From NCBI GenBank assembly GCA_050942695.1, contig JBMNNU010000210.1, positions 1 to 5,720 of the forward strand: DNA of 5,720 nt, given 5' to 3'. A model generated the notes under the pieces. The model ran no database searches and had not been told where the DNA came from. It saw nothing but the letters and a program-made list of their open reading frames with translations. The DNA is from JBMNNU01 sp050942695 (lineage in GTDB: Bacteria; Chloroflexota; UBA6077). This document shows, piece by piece, positions 3,285-5,720 of the stretch. Position numbers and translations under genes: made by a program. Each line of letters begins with the position of its first letter. Within the stretch, counting starts at the first letter, position 1.

Positions 3285-5720
3285 ATGATCCCCAACAGCC
3301 AAATTCACGAACTATCGGCCCGAGATCCTCAAATCCAGCCTGAGGATCTGCTTCGCTCTCTGTTCTCTCGTCTCTTAGATACTGAGAGCCCGGTAGATGC
3401 CCAATTTGTCGACGCCGCTGGGAAGGCGGTGGTAGGGGTTGCAGGTATCCCTTTCAAAGCGCCTGTCGTAGCTGAACTACTGCGCGACCCCGACCTGTAC
3501 CGTTTCCTGCATGGTTTGTGGCGAGATGGTAGGTCGGTGTTGATTTTGGGGCGGACCCCAGCCCCAACCCCTCCCCCACAAGGAGAGATAAGAAAGCTCC
3601 CTCTCCGCGGCGGAGAGGGGGTTGGGGGTGAGGTCCGTCACTCTCCCTCCTTCCCGGTACGGGTAGCGGGGCCGGGGGAGTTAGGTCCATCCATCCATCT
3701 CTACATCTCCGGCCCTCACCCAGAGGAAATCGCCGATGTCCCGGCCTCTATATCCGAACGGATAGCTGAGATCCTTACCGCTGTGCCGGGTTGGGCAGGC
3801 TTCCTGGACGAGGAGGGCAATCACGTCATCGACCTGAAGTCGCCGTCTCCGGGGCCTCACTTCTTCACCAACCTGTTGATCGGCAATCGAATAGGCCACG
3901 GCAAACCTCTCCAAACCACGCCCAAGAGCGTGGTGGACCGTTTAGGTCGGGGCAGCTTCCGCTCGCACGCCGACACGCAGGTGCTTGCCACCCGTTGGGA
4001 TATGCGAGCCGAGGAGAACGGATTTCCCGCCAACCGGCAGTTCTACCTGGTGGAGGAAGGTAAACAGATCTTCTACTCCGCCGATCCGTCCGATCCCAAT
4101 GTGGTCTGGGCGCAGGCGACCCATGCCCCCAACCGCACAATTATTCGATACAAAACATCCTGTGGCCTGGAGATCACCAGGTGCATCTTCTTGCTTCCGC
4201 AGGAGGAGGGCTTACCTCTGGCAACCGAGGTGCAATCGATCACCGTAGCTAACCACGGCGCAAAGAGCCGACGGATCAAGCTGGTGGTGACCGGTATGTT
4301 TGGCCCTGCCCAGGCCGGCGCGCTCCGAGAGGATGTGCTCTATACCAATCTGACCCTTGAAGGCCGCGTGCTTCAGACCGAAGATGGATCGATACTCGCT
4401 GTCAGCCCCCACTATCACCCCTTCTGGGCTCAGGAAGATGTGCGCTTCCACTCCACCATCGTGCATCGACGGGGTGGTATCGGCTACCCCACGGAATTCT
4501 GCACCAGCTACAACGAGTTCGTGGGGAACGGAACCCTGGAGCGCCCTGAGGGGTTGCGCCAGCTTTCCAACCGATTAGCCCGAAAAGGCCCAGGCTTTTT
4601 CGCCCTGGCAAGCGAGTTGGAGTTGGCCGCCGATGAGAGTGTGCGAGCGGACAGCTTCACCGGACTGGTATCTGGCAAAGTGGATCCTGACTTCAACGAG
4701 GAAAGCTTCCGGCAGCAGCTTCTCGCTCTGTTGGCGCGTTACGAGCGAGAGGGAGAGGTAGATCGCGCTCTTGCTAAGGTCGTTGAGTTCCAGGAGAGCT
4801 ACAGCCGCCATCTACAGATCGATTCGGGCGATTCCATCTTCGATCGTTACGTCAACAGGAACCTGCCCTATCAGATCTTCTACCAGACCTTCGTTTCCCG
4901 ATCCTTCGACCAGACGCAGAAGGGTCACCGGGAGATCGGAGCAAGGGAGATCCAGGATATCTACGCATCCGCGCCCTTCCTTCTCGGGGCTGGGCAAAAA
5001 CAGCTCGTTAGAGATTTGCTGGTAGAGTGGGCTAGCCAGGTCTTCGAGCTAGGCTACGCTAACCACAACTTCTACTGGACGGGCAAGCAGCCGGGTGAGT
5101 TCTCAGACGATGCGCTCTGGCTGGTGCAGGCCGTGGGGCGATACATCAGACAAAGCGGCGATCTGCCCTTCCTGGATCAGCGTTGCGACGTGGCTGGGAC
5201 AAACCCTGTCCGGCAGCGCACTATCTACGAAACGATTAAAGCGATCCTGCGATACTCCGGCCAAGTATCCATCGGAAAACATGGCCTTCCCCTCCTGGAC
5301 CGGGCTGACTGGAACGACACCCTCCAGCTGGACAGGGATTTCCTGAACGGCCCGCAGAAGGAGGAGGCCTACCGGCGGCAACTGGAAGACGGGGAGACGG
5401 GGCGCGGAGACGCGGAGACGGGGAGACGGGGGGACGGACCCCACCCCCAGCCCCTCCCCCACGGGGAGAGGGGAGATACCCAGCATTCAGAACCCAGAAT
5501 CCAGAACTCAGAACCGTCCTCAGGACTCAGGACTCAGGACTACGCGGAACCAGCGCCTCCTTTCGAGAGCCGCTACTCCGAGAGCGTGATGAACGCTTTC
5601 CTGCTAAAGGTAGCCTACGACGAAGCTCGTGAGATGGCAGCCGCGAGGGGGGATTCTGGTTACCTGGCAAGCCTCGAAGAGGCTTCCGACAGGCTGGTGG
5701 AGAAGATCCAGCGCCACTGC
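3285..5720 (+). CDS. GH94-like (former GT36, cellobiose-phosphorylase-like) protein, 3' end outside the window
   Basis: An open frame of 812 codons runs from ATG 3285 to the window edge without a stop. GAGGA (3276..3280) lies 4 nt upstream of the ATG. Residues about 220..410 resemble the N-terminal beta-sandwich of GH94 enzymes (for example ENGFPANRQFYLVEEG at 244..259 and IFLLPQEEGLPLATEV at 301..316). Residues about 515..812 are the start of the alpha/alpha barrel: IGAREIQDIYASAP (551..564) sits where GH94 proteins carry GFRDxxQD. FSDDALWLVQAVGRYI (606..621) and GLPLLDRADWNDTL (667..680) follow. The DWND motif (675..678) holds the family's catalytic acid. GH94 enzymes are generally cytoplasmic phosphorolases of beta-linked disaccharides, or transferase-related; no signal peptide is visible here. 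The usual Gly-Gly before DWND is replaced by Arg-Ala, so the substrate is uncertain. Two low-complexity insertions (residues about 90..138 and 703..752) look like intruding DNA repeats. Confidence 0.85.
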   Translation, partial: MIPNSQIHELSARDPQIQPEDLLRSLFSRLLDTESPVDAQFVDAAGKAVVGVAGIPFKAPVVAELLRDPDLYRFLHGLWRDGRSVLILGRTPAPTPPPQGEIRKLPLRGGEGVGGEVRHSPSFPVRVAGPGELGPSIHLYISGPHPEEIADVPASISERIAEILTAVPGWAGFLDEEGNHVIDLKSPSPGPHFFTNLLIGNRIGHGKPLQTTPKSVVDRLGRGSFRSHADTQVLATRWDMRAEENGFPANRQFYLVEEGKQIFYSADPSDPNVVWAQATHAPNRTIIRYKTSCGLEITRCIFLLPQEEGLPLATEVQSITVANHGAKSRRIKLVVTGMFGPAQAGALREDVLYTNLTLEGRVLQTEDGSILAVSPHYHPFWAQEDVRFHSTIVHRRGGIGYPTEFCTSYNEFVGNGTLERPEGLRQLSNRLARKGPGFFALASELELAADESVRADSFTGLVSGKVDPDFNEESFRQQLLALLARYEREGEVDRALAKVVEFQESYSRHLQIDSGDSIFDRYVNRNLPYQIFYQTFVSRSFDQTQKGHREIGAREIQDIYASAPFLLGAGQKQLVRDLLVEWASQVFELGYANHNFYWTGKQPGEFSDDALWLVQAVGRYIRQSGDLPFLDQRCDVAGTNPVRQRTIYETIKAILRYSGQVSIGKHGLPLLDRADWNDTLQLDRDFLNGPQKEEAYRRQLEDGETGRGDAETGRRGDGPHPQPLPHGERGDTQHSEPRIQNSEPSSGLRTQDYAEPAPPFESRYSESVMNAFLLKVAYDEAREMAAARGDSGYLASLEEASDRLVEKIQRHC
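3549..3698 (+). repeat. GC-rich palindromic repeat cluster inserted in frame in the GH94-like gene
   Basis: Imperfect inverted arms at 3552..3576 and 3613..3637 match at 20 of 25 positions. They enclose a perfect 9-bp hairpin CCCTCTCCG-CGG-CGGAGAGGG (3599..3619). A second, diverged unit follows, ending in AGGTCC at 3683..3688 (the first ends in AGGTCC at 3631..3636), and then three CCAT units (3687..3698). The encoded residues 90..135 are rich in Pro, Gly and Arg and lie between two normal-looking protein segments (LWRDGRSVLILG and SIHLYISGPHPEE). The style is that of the 'CCTCACCCCCAACCCC' dispersed palindromes found between genes in many bacteria. The exact borders are approximate. Confidence 0.7.
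5391..5435 (+). repeat. G-rich octamer tandem array within the GH94-like gene
   Basis: Units of consensus GSGGAGAC occur as GGGGAGAC (5391..5398), a GGGGC interruption, GCGGAGAC twice (5404..5419), GGGGAGAC (5420..5427) and GGGGGGAC (5428..5435). The array encodes a Gly/Arg/Glu/Asp-rich stretch. An 8-bp unit shifts the frame with each copy, so copy-number change would break the gene unless compensated. Confidence 0.8.
5435..5478 (+). repeat. Second copy of the GC-rich repeat in the GH94-like gene
   Basis: Positions 5435..5471 match 3552..3588 at 32 of 37 bases in the same orientation. The first copy starts in codon phase 1 of the gene and this copy starts in codon phase 3, so the encoded peptides differ (RTPAPTPPPQGE versus GPHPQPLPHGE). 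Similarity at DNA level with different frames argues for a dispersed DNA repeat rather than a duplicated protein motif. Confidence 0.75.
5487..5540 (+). repeat. YCAGRAY heptamer tandem array within the GH94-like gene
   Basis: Four units TCAGAAC, CCAGAAT, CCAGAAC, TCAGAAC occupy 5487..5514. After CGTCC, three identical TCAGGAC units occupy 5520..5540. The two groups share the consensus YCAGRAY. The encoded stretch is Ser/Gln/Glu/Pro-rich and ends just before PPFESRYSESVMNAF, where normal GH94-like sequence resumes. Heptamer short tandem repeats of this kind are usually intergenic. Confidence 0.85.

Noticed and set aside
5103..5486. Open frame of 127 codons on minus inside the GH94-like gene
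   Set aside because: Its Pro/Leu/Gly-rich translation (SPLPVGEGLGVG style) is the reverse reading of the GC-rich repeat, and the plus strand carries conserved enzyme motifs over the same stretch.
5391..5540. CRISPR-like or protein-repeat array
   Set aside because: Units are 7 and 8 bp with no spacers, and their lengths are not multiples of three, so they are simple tandem DNA repeats.
3549..5720. GH94-like gene as a pseudogene because of the repeat insertions
   Set aside because: The frame is open over all 812 codons, family motifs resume in the same frame after each insertion, and the ribosome binding site is intact. Function of the product remains untested.

Overview
The window reads as a carbohydrate uptake and utilisation locus from a moderately GC-rich bacterium. 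It holds three protein genes and a 543-base divergent intergenic region. A solute-binding protein gene of the CUT1 sugar ABC-transporter type runs leftward (9..1463, minus). A MalK/UgpC-type transporter ATPase gene runs rightward (2007..3110, plus). The third gene is a large GH94-like (former GT36, cellobiose-phosphorylase-like) protein gene, 3285..5720 on plus, open at the right edge. It has 812 uninterrupted codons and no stop before the window ends. The gene content, the GH94 style and the intergenic-type repeats remind me of Chloroflexota, but this is an impression from memory; no rRNA or marker gene is present to fix the taxon.

Layout. 1..8 is the end of a neighbouring spacer. 9..1463 encodes the binding protein; a perfect Shine-Dalgarno sequence selects a TTG start. 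1464..2006 is the divergent control region. Two back-to-back promoters share overlapping -35 boxes near 1770..1776, giving a leader of about 275 nt for the binding-protein gene and about 200 nt for the ATPase gene. Both leaders contain inverted repeats, including a possible three-way-junction RNA at 1521..1587. 2007..3110 encodes the ATPase. 3111..3284 is occupied mostly by an imperfect palindromic, MITE-like element (3116..3258) with 14-bp terminal inverted repeats and two internal hairpins. 3285..5720 encodes the GH94-like enzyme.

How it fits together (inference): the binding protein captures a sugar or oligosaccharide outside the membrane, and permeases not in this window pass it in, powered by the ATPase. 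The GH94-like enzyme could then split an imported beta-glucoside-type disaccharide or oligosaccharide with phosphate. The substrate is not determined by the sequence.

The most unusual feature is inside the GH94-like gene. Two low-complexity stretches (about 3549..3698 and 5391..5540) look like intergenic dispersed repeats that inserted into the coding sequence without breaking the frame. They share a 37-bp segment (32/37 identical) that is translated in two different reading frames. The second stretch is a composite of three repeat kinds: G-rich octamers, the shared GC-rich element and YCAGRAY heptamers.
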